Of a stretch of DNA of 40,395 nt, positions 29,087 to 38,197 are shown in pieces. Every line of letters starts with the position of its first letter. Within the stretch, counting starts at the first letter, position 1. The notes under the pieces were generated by a model. That model did no database searches and was not told where the DNA came from. It worked only from the letters and a program-made list of their open reading frames with translations. The stretch comes from Cafeteria roenbergensis (Eukaryota > Sar > Bigyra > Bicosoecida > Cafeteriaceae): the NCBI GenBank assembly GCA_008330645.1, contig VLTN01000107.1, forward strand, positions 1 to 40,395, in the 5' to 3' direction. The position numbers were made by a program, and so were the translations under genes.

Positions 29087-31062
29087 AGTGGCGCAACGGC
29101 GGTCTTGCGGGCGGCATGGGAAGGCCACAGGGACACAGTGAAGCTGCTGTTAGACCGCGGCGCCGACCCTGAGACCAGCAACCGCGTGAGTGCGACGGCG
29201 GTGCGTGTTGTGCGTCGGGCTCGCGAACGGCGTGACAGGCGTGGTACAGTTGTTATATAGTGCAAAATATAAGACCAGACCGTAACAACAGTGAAGTATC
29301 ATACTTTGCACAAAAGCAAAGCGAGTCGGGACCCCGATGGCGATGAGCCGTTGAGGCGCAGTGCTCCTGTCGCGAGCCGGCGTGTGAGGCGGCGTTGATG
29401 CCGGGATGTATCGGGGAGAGCGATGGTGTGACGAGGCGAGGTGTGGTGCGGGTTTGCGATCTCGCAGTATGGCGAAGCGTTGATTATTCTCGCCGCTCAG
29501 CGAGGCCACAGGGACATGGTGGAGCTGCTGCTGGACCGCGGTGCCGACCTGGAGGCCAAAGATAACGTGAGTGCGGCAACGGTGCGTGATGCGCGACGGG
29601 ACCCTGGCAGGCATGGCGGGTAGGCCAGGAACCGCGATGGCGATGAGCCGTCGGGGCGTCGTGTTCCCGTCGCGGGACTGCGTGTCTGGTGGTGTTGGTG
29701 TCGGGTTGACTGGAACGCAGTGATGGTCCGATGACTTGTCGCGATGAGTGGGCGTGCAACCGTGCAGGACGCCGCAACGGCGCTTTTTCGGGCTGTGGCA
29801 TTTGGCCACAGGGCCACGGTGAAGCTGCTGGTGGACCGGGGCGCCGACCTGGAGGCCAAGGACTGCGTGAGTGCAGGGACGGTGTGTGCTGCGCGGCGAA
29901 ATGCGGAGTGTGGACTGGACGGGCCTGGACGGGAGGCGGCGCTGGGGGGAATGTCTGGAGGGGAGCGAGGGTGCGACGATGTGTGGTCTGATGCGGGCAT
30001 GCGACGTCGCAGTATAGCGAAGTGGTGCTTATTCGGGCTGCGGCATGTGGCCACGCGGACATGGTGAAGCTGCTGCTGGACCGGGGCGCAGACCTGGAGG
30101 CCAAGAACAGCGCGAGTGCGGTGATGGTGTGTGCTGCGCAGCGAACGGCGGCGTCCGCGACCAGCCGGCCAGGGACCGCGATGGTGATGAGCCGTCGGAG
30201 CACCCTGCTCCTGTAGCGGGTCGGCGTGTGAGGCGGCGTGGGTGTCGGGACTTCTGGAGGGCAGCGTGGGTGCGACGCGGCGAGGTGTGGCGCGGGCATT
30301 CGACCCTGCAGTTTGGTGCCACATCGCTCGACCGGGCTGCATTGCGAGGCCACAAGGAAACGGTGGAGCTGCTGCTGGACCGCGGCGCCGACCCGGAGGC
30401 CAAGGACCACGTGAGTGCGGTTTCGCTGCCTGCTGCGCAACGGGTCCGCAAGGGCGACACCGGCCGGCCAGGGACCGCGTTGGAGATGACGCGTCAGGGC
30501 GTTGTGCTCCTGTGGCGGGCCGGCGTGGGAGGTGGCGCTGGCGGGGGGGCATGCCGGTATGGTTGCGATTGTGCGACGAGGTGGTGTGACATGCGGGCCT
30601 GCAGTACGACAAAACGGCGGTGATCAAGGCGGCGATAGCAGGCCACAAGGACACGATGGAGCTGCTGCTGGACCGTGGCGCGGATCTAGATGCCAAGGAC
30701 CACGTGAGTGCGGTTTCGATGTGTGCTGCGCGGCGGACCGCGAAGGCAACGCCGCCGGCGTGGGGATCGCGATGGTGATGAGCCGTTGCGGCGCCTTGCT
30801 CCTGTCGCGAGCCGGCGTGCGAGGCGACGTTGGTGTCGGGACGTCTGCGGCGGCAGTGGTGGTGTGAAAGCGTGTGGTGATGAGGGAGCATGCGGTCTCG
30901 CAGAGTGGGAACACGGCGCTACTCGTGGCAGCAGACCGTGGCCACAAGGACACGGTTGAGCTACTGCTGGACCGGGGCGCCGACCTCGAGGCCAAGAACT
31001 CTGTGAAACCCAAGAGGTCGCTCAGTTTGCAATGCCTTTGGCTGACCGGTGACATCAAGTGA
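29087..31062 (+). CDS. Ankyrin-repeat protein, 3' part: seven exons, one repeat each
   Basis: Exons: 29087-29185, 29468-29566, 29768-29866, 30013-30111, 30312-30410, 30605-30703 (each exactly 99 bp, phase 0) and terminal 30904-31062 with stop TGA. Each encodes one ankyrin repeat ending LLLDRGADLEAK or close to it, for example YGEALIILAAQRGHRDMVEL and SGNTALLVAADRGHKDTVEL. Donors are GTGAGT, except GCGAGT after 30111 (a GC-AG intron); acceptors are CAG. Introns are 146-282 bp and visibly related to each other (shared GTGAGTGCG start and a GATGAGCCGT word), so exon plus intron duplicated as a unit of 245-381 bp, mostly about 300. The last exon adds a short basic tail (VKPKRSLSLQ). There is no start codon on this side; joined to 5684-6455 it gives about 360 residues. 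Role: protein binding, partner unknown. Confidence 0.8.
29234..29322. repeat. AT-rich hairpin-forming insertion in an ankyrin intron
   Basis: About 90 bp with far lower GC than its surroundings, and without counterpart in the sister introns. Inverted arms GTTGTTA (29249-29255) / TAACAAC (29283-29289) and GTGCAAAATATA (29260-29271) / CATACTTTGCAC (29300-29311, two mismatches) overlap rather than nest, so they allow alternative hairpins. It could be a small MITE-like insertion. Neither target duplication nor a second copy was found. Confidence 0.4.
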
Positions 31063-31365
31063 ATTGCTCAGGGGGAGCCGGAGCATGGTGGATTTGAGGC
31101 TTGGCCTCCAACGATGGCCGCGCACAATGATTGTCTTGGCTCGTGGCTCGCTGTCGGATGCTCTCACCATCGGATTCGGTTGTTTGAATGCAGGCTGGCA
31201 AGAACGCGCTGGCGCTTTGTGCGAGTTTAGGTCCATGCGCCGAAGTGCTTCGCAGTGCCGAGCGGCTCCAGCGATGGCACCGCCGCAGAGTCCTGGCGTT
31301 GTGGGCGCAATGATGCGCTTTTGCAGAGTTCAGACTCTCCGCAGCACAGGGGATCGGGAGCGAAG
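31063..31365. other. Downstream flank of the ankyrin gene, no gene seen
   Basis: This 303-bp interval lies between the ankyrin stop codon and the next LINE fragment. It probably holds the 3' UTR and polyadenylation region. No AATAAA-like signal, RNA gene or protein motif stands out. Confidence 0.4.
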
Positions 31366-32113
31366 GACTCGCGTAACCATACCACACACTCGATTCACAG
31401 ACTCATCAAACACCAATCCAGCAACTCCATCACCGATGAATCACAAACCGCGCCAAACCCACAATCCCAAGTCTCAAGTCCCAGATCAGTTCGGTAACCG
31501 GTTGGGTTCATATTTGTCCGCAGACGTAGATTCTACCCCGACAAAACAGACGAGCCATCTGGCATCGTCACGACACTCTCTTGGGCTACGCGGCTCCCCC
31601 ACAGCGTGCTGGGGGCTGCCCTCGGCGTGACTCAGAGGGTCCCGAGCTCTGGTCTACCCGCCTGCGTCGGCGGCCAAGACAAGCAGCTCGCCGGCAAGGC
31701 GCGCGCAGCGTGCGCTTCGCTTTGCCCGCCGTGCCGTGCGAACGCTCGCACAGCACTCCAGGGCCCGTTGCGGTCGGCTTTGAGGTTGTGTGAGAGCAAA
31801 GCCGCATTCGTGACCCGCCCGCCCATCCCGCGGCAGGCTGGGAGGTGGCTTGCGAGGTTTCAGTGCCCCTGTGGGTGCAGACTCCGAGCAAGGCACTGCC
31901 ACTCCTAGCCTGCTGGCGCCGGACACCTAACAGGTGCCCATTTGGCCACTGCTGGATGCGTGATCACCATTCCCTACGATCACACGCACCAGGGCGAATC
32001 GGAGGCGTTGCCGGACACTCCCATCACACTGCCTCGAGTCGCCACTCAGCCGCCCCTGCTCACCGCATGCGCTCCACCTGCTGTCGCAGGTACTGCGTCT
32101 GCCCGATCAGCTG
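31366..32113 (-). mobile_element. LINE copy F: short 3' fragment, interrupted by a solo split repeat
   Basis: 31366-31488 and 32017-32113 together match the LINE 3' UTR plus the last 25 or so codons (plus strand: GACTCGCGTAACCATACC ... CCAGATCA / CTCCCATCACACTGCCTCGA ... GCCCGATCAGCTG). The 3' terminus lacks the G8 tract. The 5' truncation point is at 32113, where the palindromic element begins two bases later. Confidence 0.8.
31489..32016 (+). mobile_element. Solo split-repeat (A-B) of the tyrosine-recombinase retrotransposon
   Basis: 528 bp, the reverse complement of 22222-22750 with few differences, inserted in a LINE 3' UTR. Removing it restores CCAGATCACTCCCATC exactly as in copies A and E, so both borders are known to within one base, and no target duplication larger than that one ambiguous A exists. 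It most simply arose by recombination between A1 and A2 of a full element, which removes all ORFs, as solo LTRs arise from LTR elements. Orientation is opposite to the full element at 22222-29084. Confidence 0.88.
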
Positions 32114-32115
32114 AG

Positions 32116-32766
32116 TGCTGACCTGTGTGGGTGTTAAGAGGCCTCTTGTTGGCGAAAGACTGGTGTTGACTCAAATGGCTGCACTTCGGCGCGGCGGGGA
32201 CCACACGGGGTCGCCCGAGGGACGGAAGGGCGGGGTCAGGCGATCGAATCGAGCACACACACACCACTAAACCCTATCCTAAACCGGGGTATGGTCGGCG
32301 AGCCCCTCGTGGGCTCGAACCGGTGTCCCCGCCCCACAGGGCGGGCTTGCGAGCGGGCCGAAATGGCCCGCGCCTGCCGTGTGGCAGATCGGGCCCATGC
32401 TTGTGATTTAAATCTTGTGCTGCTGTCCCCTCGAGTTGAGCGGCCGCCGCCCTCAAGACAGTGCAACAACCCCAGGCCCGCTCTGCGCCACGGCAGCCGC
32501 GGCCCATCCGACCCGCTCGCAAGCCCCACCTCAGGGCGGGCACGCCGGTTCGAGCCCACGTGGGGCTCACCGGCCGCACCCGCACCCGTACCCGCCGCAC
32601 GCCCGCGCCCCGAGTGGTGTGTGTGTGAACTCGATTCGAACGTTTGACCCTCCCTCCCGTCCCTCGGGCGACCCTGTGTGGTCCCCGCCGCGCCGAACTT
32701 TAGCCATTTAGGTCAACATCAGTCCTTCACCAGAATGCGGCCTCTCAACGTCCACACAGGTCAGCA
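32116..32766. mobile_element. 651-bp palindromic (foldback) element
   Basis: The outer 15 bases are perfect inverted repeats (TGCTGACCTGTGTGG at 32116, complement ending 32766), and the symmetry continues through nearly the whole element. Examples: GGCGCGGCGGGGACCACAC and CGCCCGAGGGACGG near 32190-32225 against their complements near 32660-32690; GTGGGCTCGAACCGG near 32307 against CCGGTTCGAGCCCAC near 32547. The centre is near 32441. No ORF is credible. It would be a non-autonomous foldback or long-TIR element. The inner GGTTCGAGCCC resembles a tRNA B box, but no tRNA can be folded from it. A few bases in the left arm (TAAACCCTATCCTAAACC) have no partner in the right arm. Confidence 0.75.
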
Positions 32767-34459
32767 TGAACATGCAGGCCAAGACCCAAGACGCGGCAGT
32801 GAAGATGCAGGCCGATGTGCACAACATGGCAATGGATGTCGCTCGGCGCAAGGTCGAGGACGACTGTGCCGATGCCATGGGGCTGATGGGGTCTGCGTTC
32901 GAAGTGGCGCACCGCGCTCACGCCATGGGAGTCCGGACCGCGTACCGGGGCATGACCGCAGCGACGCGAGAAGCAGCTGACCTGTGCGACATGGCTTGGG
33001 CGGCCGTCAGCCAGACGACGACGCCCTCGGCGGCACAGCCCGCAAGCATGGCGCACCCCGACGTCCGACCCGGCGCGATGGCATTCGTGCAGGCGGAGCT
33101 CCACTACTACCACGCCTCAACGTGCTTGCACTGCGTTGATGAGGGCCAGGAGGTGGTGGGCGCCGAGCCGCTCACGCCAGGCAGAGGCTGGACACCGCGA
33201 GGCAGATGGTCGAAGAGGCCGGCCGAAGCCTCGACAAGGCCACAAGGTGCCTCGCGGCCAACACGGGGTCGGACATGGCGTCGGCGGACCTTCTCCGGCG
33301 TCGCATCGAGCTGCGCAAAGCGGACGCCGACAGCTTCCGGCGGTCGCTGGGAGGTGGGCGGGAACCACACACGTCCCACACGCCGTACCTCGGCTTGCTG
33401 GAAGAGACGGGAGACACGGACTTCGCTGCGGATGACGCAGCCACGGCACGGTTCGTTGCACGCGCGGCCAACAACTACGCCATGGCTCTGTTCGGGTCGC
33501 AGAAGACCGCGGATCAGGCTGCTGGGCAGCTGTTGTTTGCCATGGACCTCCTCTTCGACGACCGTGTGATGCGAGCCACGCTCGCGTCGGCCGAAACCCA
33601 GCCGGCCCGGAAAGCTGCGCCGTCGACTGAGCCCCCCAAGGAGCTTGCGACTCGGCTTCGGCCGCTGTGGCGCCGCGTCGATGTGACCCGTGACCGTCTT
33701 CGCACCGCCCAGGCGTCGGACCGCGAACGCCTCACGTGCCGCAAGATGCTATCGACGTCAGCCGCGTGGTTGTTCTTCCGCTCGCAGAGCCAGCCCGTCA
33801 GCGCGCGCGACATCATGCGCGTGGTCAGCGGGGACCGCGCGATGGTGCTCCCGCCAATGCGCCCGTCGTCGTCATTGTCCTCGTTTGACGCCGGAGAGTT
33901 TGGTGCAAAGCCTGGCACGCCGATTGAAAAGCTTCGGGAGAATCTCCAGGGCACTGACGAGGCGTGGCTCAGGCGGAGGGGGTACGTGCGGCTTCTTGTG
34001 GCCATCCACGCGGCGCTAGAGGCCGCACCGACCGACGACGAGACCAACGGCACAGCCACGGCCCGGGCCTCCGACCTTCCTTCCACGAGGGCGCTCGCGC
34101 GCGAGATCATCGAGACGGCGGCCGAGATCGGAACGGCGCCGCGCCGCATCGGGACCGGCACCGAGTCCACGTCCGGGGACTGGGGCACGTACGCGTACCT
34201 GGTGTCCCGCTGTGCCGACGAGACACCCACGAAGGGCGCCAAGGCCGCCGCGCCGACAGAGCTTGGTGAGGAGGGTCCGAGGTTCTCCGAGCTGGGACGC
34301 GCCCGGCGATTCGCGGAGCTCGCGGCGAGGCGTCGCGACGGCCCGCCGGAACGCTCGGTCGGCGTCGCGGCGGCCTGCGATGCCGACCGCAAGGCCATCT
34401 GGGCGCTGCTGAAGCATGTGCGGGCCAAGTGCGGGCTCGACAGGGCGGGAGCACCCTGA
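32766..34459 (+). CDS. Tandem gene of unknown function, copy 1 (5'-truncated, one frameshift)
   Basis: The cleanest of three copies. 32766-33180 reads MNMQAKTQDAAVKMQADVHN... to ...GAEPLTPG; one missing G (CGCCAGGCAGAGG where copy 2 has CGCCAGGGCAGAGG, about 33178) shifts the frame; then 33206-34459 is open for 417 residues to TGA. The first 55 or so residues of the family, including its hydrophobic N-terminal segment, are absent because the palindromic element sits there. Visible traits: a helical N-terminal part rich in Ala and Met, a HYYHASTCLHC segment, a long Arg/Ala/Glu-rich helical middle, and a charged C-terminus (KHVRAKCGLDRAG). I recognise no domain. Agreement of three copies in one frame supports real coding. 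Confidence 0.6.
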
Positions 34460-35400
34460 GCGAACGCATGCCTTGTGTGTTGCGGTCGTGAGTACCGAAG
34501 GTTTTTGTTGCCATGCACGGGCGCGATGCGTCCATTGCGCGTGGTTGTTTTCAAAACAAGCCGAACGGGAACTCGGACCTGCAGTCCCGACAAGCTCTGC
34601 ATGGGAAGGCGTCTGCGCGGCCCTCCCGGAGCGTTCTCTGCCCTGTGCCTGGCCGAGCCGGCGGCTCGCGGCTGGCATGACGACAGACACGGCGCCAAGC
34701 CTGTGCGTTGCGCCCATGGTCGGTGTTTTGCCTGCCTCGATCGAACACACTCGCTCTGCGCGTTCCTGAGAACGGCTGGGACCTTGGAAGTACCTATGGT
34801 CTGTATGGTTTACAGAGCCTTTCGGTAAGGTTGTAAGGCTTACAGAGCGTCTGTAACCCTGACAAAGACCTCTGTAAGCCTGGCAGAGTCTACAATTTTG
34901 TTCGCCAAAGTTAACAATTTTTCGCTGCACCAGCAGAATCCGAGTCGCTTGTGTCAACACTAATATTGAAGCCTTACAATGCGGTATTTGCCTGAAAGGT
35001 CAAGATTATGTACTTCCAGAGCCCCTGTCGTGGCCTCGGCACTCTCACGACCGATCGGTGAGCGGCTATGCCCGGGCGCCGGCCGAACGCGCTCCCTTTG
35101 TCCCGTCTGCGCCCCATGGGCGGCGTGGCCCATTGGCTGGAAGGCTGCCAGGAGCGCATCGGGCGATGTTCCGGCGCGGTTCCGCGTGATTGAAGCCCGG
35201 GAGATTTTTGCCAGCGAGACCTTGCCCCGCGCCTCGACCGGTTGCCGCACGGCTTGCTTCAAACCCGTGAAAAGGCGCCTTTGATTGATGTGACGACCGG
35301 CGCAGACAGGTTGCGGGGGCATGCTCGCATGCGCAAGCCGGCGAGCGGCGGCACGGGCCATTACGGTTGCCCGGACAGCACGTCGTTCCCGCGCACTCTG
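34460..35400. other. Spacer between tandem gene copies 1 and 2
   Basis: 941 bp, repeated as 37251-38197. It holds the 3' flank of one gene and the 5' flank of the next. The centre (about 34800-35000) is distinctly AT-richer than the genes and contains several TTACAGAG / CTCTGTAA words. A palindromic GCATGCTCGCATGC lies near 35319, about 80 bp before the next start codon. No ORF in it has support. Confidence 0.6.
34838..34879. promoter_or_regulatory. 10-bp perfect inverted repeat in the tandem-gene spacer
   Basis: GCTTACAGAG at 34838-34847 and CTCTGTAAGC at 34870-34879, with a 22-bp loop, plus related words TTTACAGAGC (about 34809) and TCTGTAAC (about 34850). The second spacer keeps the arrangement near 37630-37675 with one base changed in the left arm. 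It could be a protein-binding site or an RNA 3'-end hairpin; sequence alone does not decide. Confidence 0.35.
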
Positions 35401-37250
35401 ATGACTGAAACAGCCGACAAGCCCCAGCAAGTGTCGGAAAGCTCCGTCCTTTCACGGGTGGCGGCGGGGGCATCCACGGGCGCAGCGATCGCGTCTTCTG
35501 CATGTGCGGCGGTTTTCGGCCTCCGGATTCTGAACAGGCAGGCCAAGACGCAAGAGATGCAGGCCCAAGACCCAAGACGCGGCAGTGAAGATGCAGGCCG
35601 ATGTGCACAACATGGCAATGGATGTCGCTCGGCGCAAGGTCGAGGACGACTGTGCCGATGCCATGGGCTGATGGGGTCTGCGTTCGAAGTGGCGCACCGC
35701 GCTCACGCCATGGGAGTCCGGACCGCGTACCGGGGCATGACCGCAGCGACGCGAGAAGCAGCTGACCTGTGCGACATGGCTTGGGCGGCCGTCAACCAGA
35801 CGACGACGCCCTCGGCGGCACAGCCCGCAAGCATGGCGCACCCCGACGTCCGACCCGGCGCGATGGCATTCGTGCAGGCGGAGCTCCACTACTACCACGC
35901 CTCAACGTGCTTGCACTGCGTTGATGAGGGCCAGGAGGTGGTGGGCGCCGAGCCGCTCACGCCAGGGCAGAGGCTGGACACCGCGAGGCAGATGGTCGAA
36001 GAGGCCGGCCGAAGCCTCGACAAGGCCACAAGGTGCCTCGCGGCCAACACGGGGTCGGACATGGCGTCGGCGGACCCTTCTCCGGCGTCGCATCGAGCTG
36101 CGCAAAAGCGGACGCCGACAGCTTCCGGCGGTCGCTGGGAGGTGGGCGGGAACCACACACGTCTCACACGCCGTACCTCGGCTTGCTGGAAGAGACGGGA
36201 GACACGGACTTCGCTGCGGATGACGCAGCCACGGCACGGTTCGTTGCACGCGCGGCCAACAACTACGCCATGGCTCTGTTCGGGTCGCAGAAGACCGCGG
36301 ATCAGGCTGCTGGGCAGCTGTTGTTTGCCATGGACCTCCTCTTCGACGACCGTGTGATGCGAGCCACGCTCGCGTCGGCCGAAACCCAGCCGGCCCGGAA
36401 AGCCGCGCCGTCGACTGAGCCCCCCAAGGAGCTTGCGACTCGGCTTCGGCCGCTGTGGCGCCGCGTCGATGTGACCCGTGACCGTCTTCCGCACCGCCCA
36501 GGCGTCGGACCGCGAACGCCTCACGTGCCGCAAGATGCTATCGACGTCAGCCGCGTGGTTGTTCTTCCGCTCGCAGAGCCAGCCGTCAGCGCGCGCGACA
36601 TCATGCGCGTGGTCAGCGGGGACCGCGCGATGGTGCTCCCGCCAATGCGCCCGTCGTCGTCATTGTCCTCGTTTGACGCCGGAGAGTTTGGTGCAAAGCC
36701 TGGCACGCCGATTGAAAAAGCTTCGGGAGAATCTCCAGGGCACTGACGAGGCGTGGCTCAGGCGGAGGGGGTTACGTGCGGTTTCTTGTGGCCATCCACG
36801 CGGCGCTAGAGGCCGCACCGACCGACGACGAGACCAACGGCACAGCCACGGCCCGGGCCTCCGACCTTCCTTCCACGAGGGCGCTCGCGCGCGAGATCAT
36901 CGAGACGGCGGCCGAGATGGAACGGCGCCGCGCCGCATCGGGACCGGCACCGAGTCCACGTCCGGGGACTGGGGCACGTACGCGTACCTGGTGTCCCGCT
37001 GTGCCGACGAGACACCCACGAAGGGCGCCAAGGCCGCCGCGCCGACAGAGCTTGGTGAGGAGGGTCCGAGGTTCTCCGAGCTGGGACGCGCCCGGCGATT
37101 TCGCGGAGCTCGCGGCGAGGCGTCGCGACGCGCCCGCCGGAACGCTCGGTCGGGGTCGCGGCGGTCTGCGATGCCGACCGCAAGGCCATCTGGGCGCTGC
37201 TGAAGCACGTGCGGGCCAAGTGCGGGCTCGACAGGGCGGTTGCATCCTGA
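35401..37250 (+). pseudogene. Tandem gene of unknown function, copy 2 (complete ends, many single-base frameshifts)
   Basis: Starts with ATG at 35401 (MTETADKPQQVSESSVLSRV) and ends TGA at 37248-37250, about 615 codons. Residues of roughly 20-47 form a small-residue hydrophobic stretch (AAGASTGAAIASSACAAVFG), a possible membrane or signal segment, followed by a Gln/Lys/Ala helical segment of coiled-coil look. Compared with copy 1, breaks occur near 35567 (CC to CCC), 35666 (one G lost), 36076, 36104, 36487, 36582, 36716, 36771, 36918 and 37101. Most are one base in a short run. Frames therefore jump while the encoded words stay the same as in copy 1. Whether these are true lesions or consensus errors cannot be told here. 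Confidence 0.6.
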
Positions 37251-38197
37251 GCAAATGCATGCGTTGTGTGTTGCGGTCGTGAGTACCGAAGGTTTTGTTG
37301 CCGATGCACGGGCGCGATGCGTCCATTGCGCGTGGTTGTTTTCAAAACAAGCCGAACGGGAACTCGGGACCTGCAGTCCCGACAAGCTCTGCATGGGAAG
37401 GCGTCTGCGCGGCCCTCCCGGAGCGTTCTCTGCCCTGTGCCTGGCCGAGCCGGCGGCTCGCGGCTGGCATGACGACAGACACGGCGCCAAGCCTGTGCGT
37501 TGCGCCCATGGTCGGTGTTTTGCCTGCCTCGATCGAACACACTCGCTCTGCGCGTTCCTGAGAACGGCTGGGACCTTGGAAGTACCTATGGTCTGTATGG
37601 TTTTACAGAGCCTTTCGGTAAGGTTGTAAGGACTTACAGAGCGTCTGTAACCTGACAAAGACCTCTGTAAGCCTGGCAGAGTCTACAATTTTGTTCGCGC
37701 CAAAGTTAACAATTTTTCGCTGCACCAGCAGAATCCGAGTCGCTTGTGTCAACACTAATATTGAAGCCTTACAATGCGGTATTTGCCTGAAAGGTCAAGA
37801 TTATGTACTTCCAGAGCCCCTGTCGTGGCCTCGGCACTCTCACGACCGATCGGTGAGCGGCTATGCCCGGGCGCCGGCCGAACGCGCTCCCTTTGTCCCG
37901 TCTGCGCCCCATGGGCGGCGTGGCCCATTGGCTGGAAGGCTGCCAGGAGCGCATCGGGCGATGTTCCGGCGCGGTTCCGCGTGATTGAAGCCCGGAGATT
38001 TTTGCCAGCGAGACCTTTGCCCCGCGCCTCGACCGGTTGCCGCACGGCTTGCTTCAAACCCGTGAAAAGGCGCCTTTGATTGATGTGACGACCGGCGCAG
38101 ACAGGTTGCGGGGGCATGCTCGCATGCGCAAAGCCGGCGAGCGGCGGCACGGGCCATTACGGTTGCCCGGACAGCACGTCGTTCCCGGCGCACTCTG
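37251..38197. other. Spacer between tandem gene copies 2 and 3
   Basis: 947 bp, nearly identical to 34460-35400 apart from scattered single-base indels (for example GTTTTACAGAG for GTTTACAGAG, and TTCGCGCC for TTCGCC). It includes the same AT-rich centre, the imperfect copy of the inverted repeat and the GCATGCTCGCATGC palindrome. No gene seen. Confidence 0.6.

Noticed and set aside
29150-30891. Long minus-strand ORFs opposite the ankyrin exons.
   Set aside because: They are mirror frames of the GC-rich exons and introns and run through clear splice sites. No motif supports them.
32268-32288. Telomere-like TAAACCCTATCCTAAACC.
   Set aside because: Only two or three degenerate units, internal to the window and present in one palindrome arm only.
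32535-32570. Possible tRNA gene around a GGTTCGAGCCC box.
   Set aside because: The bases around the T loop do not pair as a T-arm stem and no acceptor stem was found. At most a tRNA-derived fragment.
32690-32720. TTTAGCCATTTAGGTCAACA, and its partner in the left arm, resemble the dinoflagellate spliced-leader sequence.
   Set aside because: Several mismatches, no GT donor after it, and it lies in symmetrical positions of the palindrome. Too weak to assign a lineage or a spliced-leader gene.
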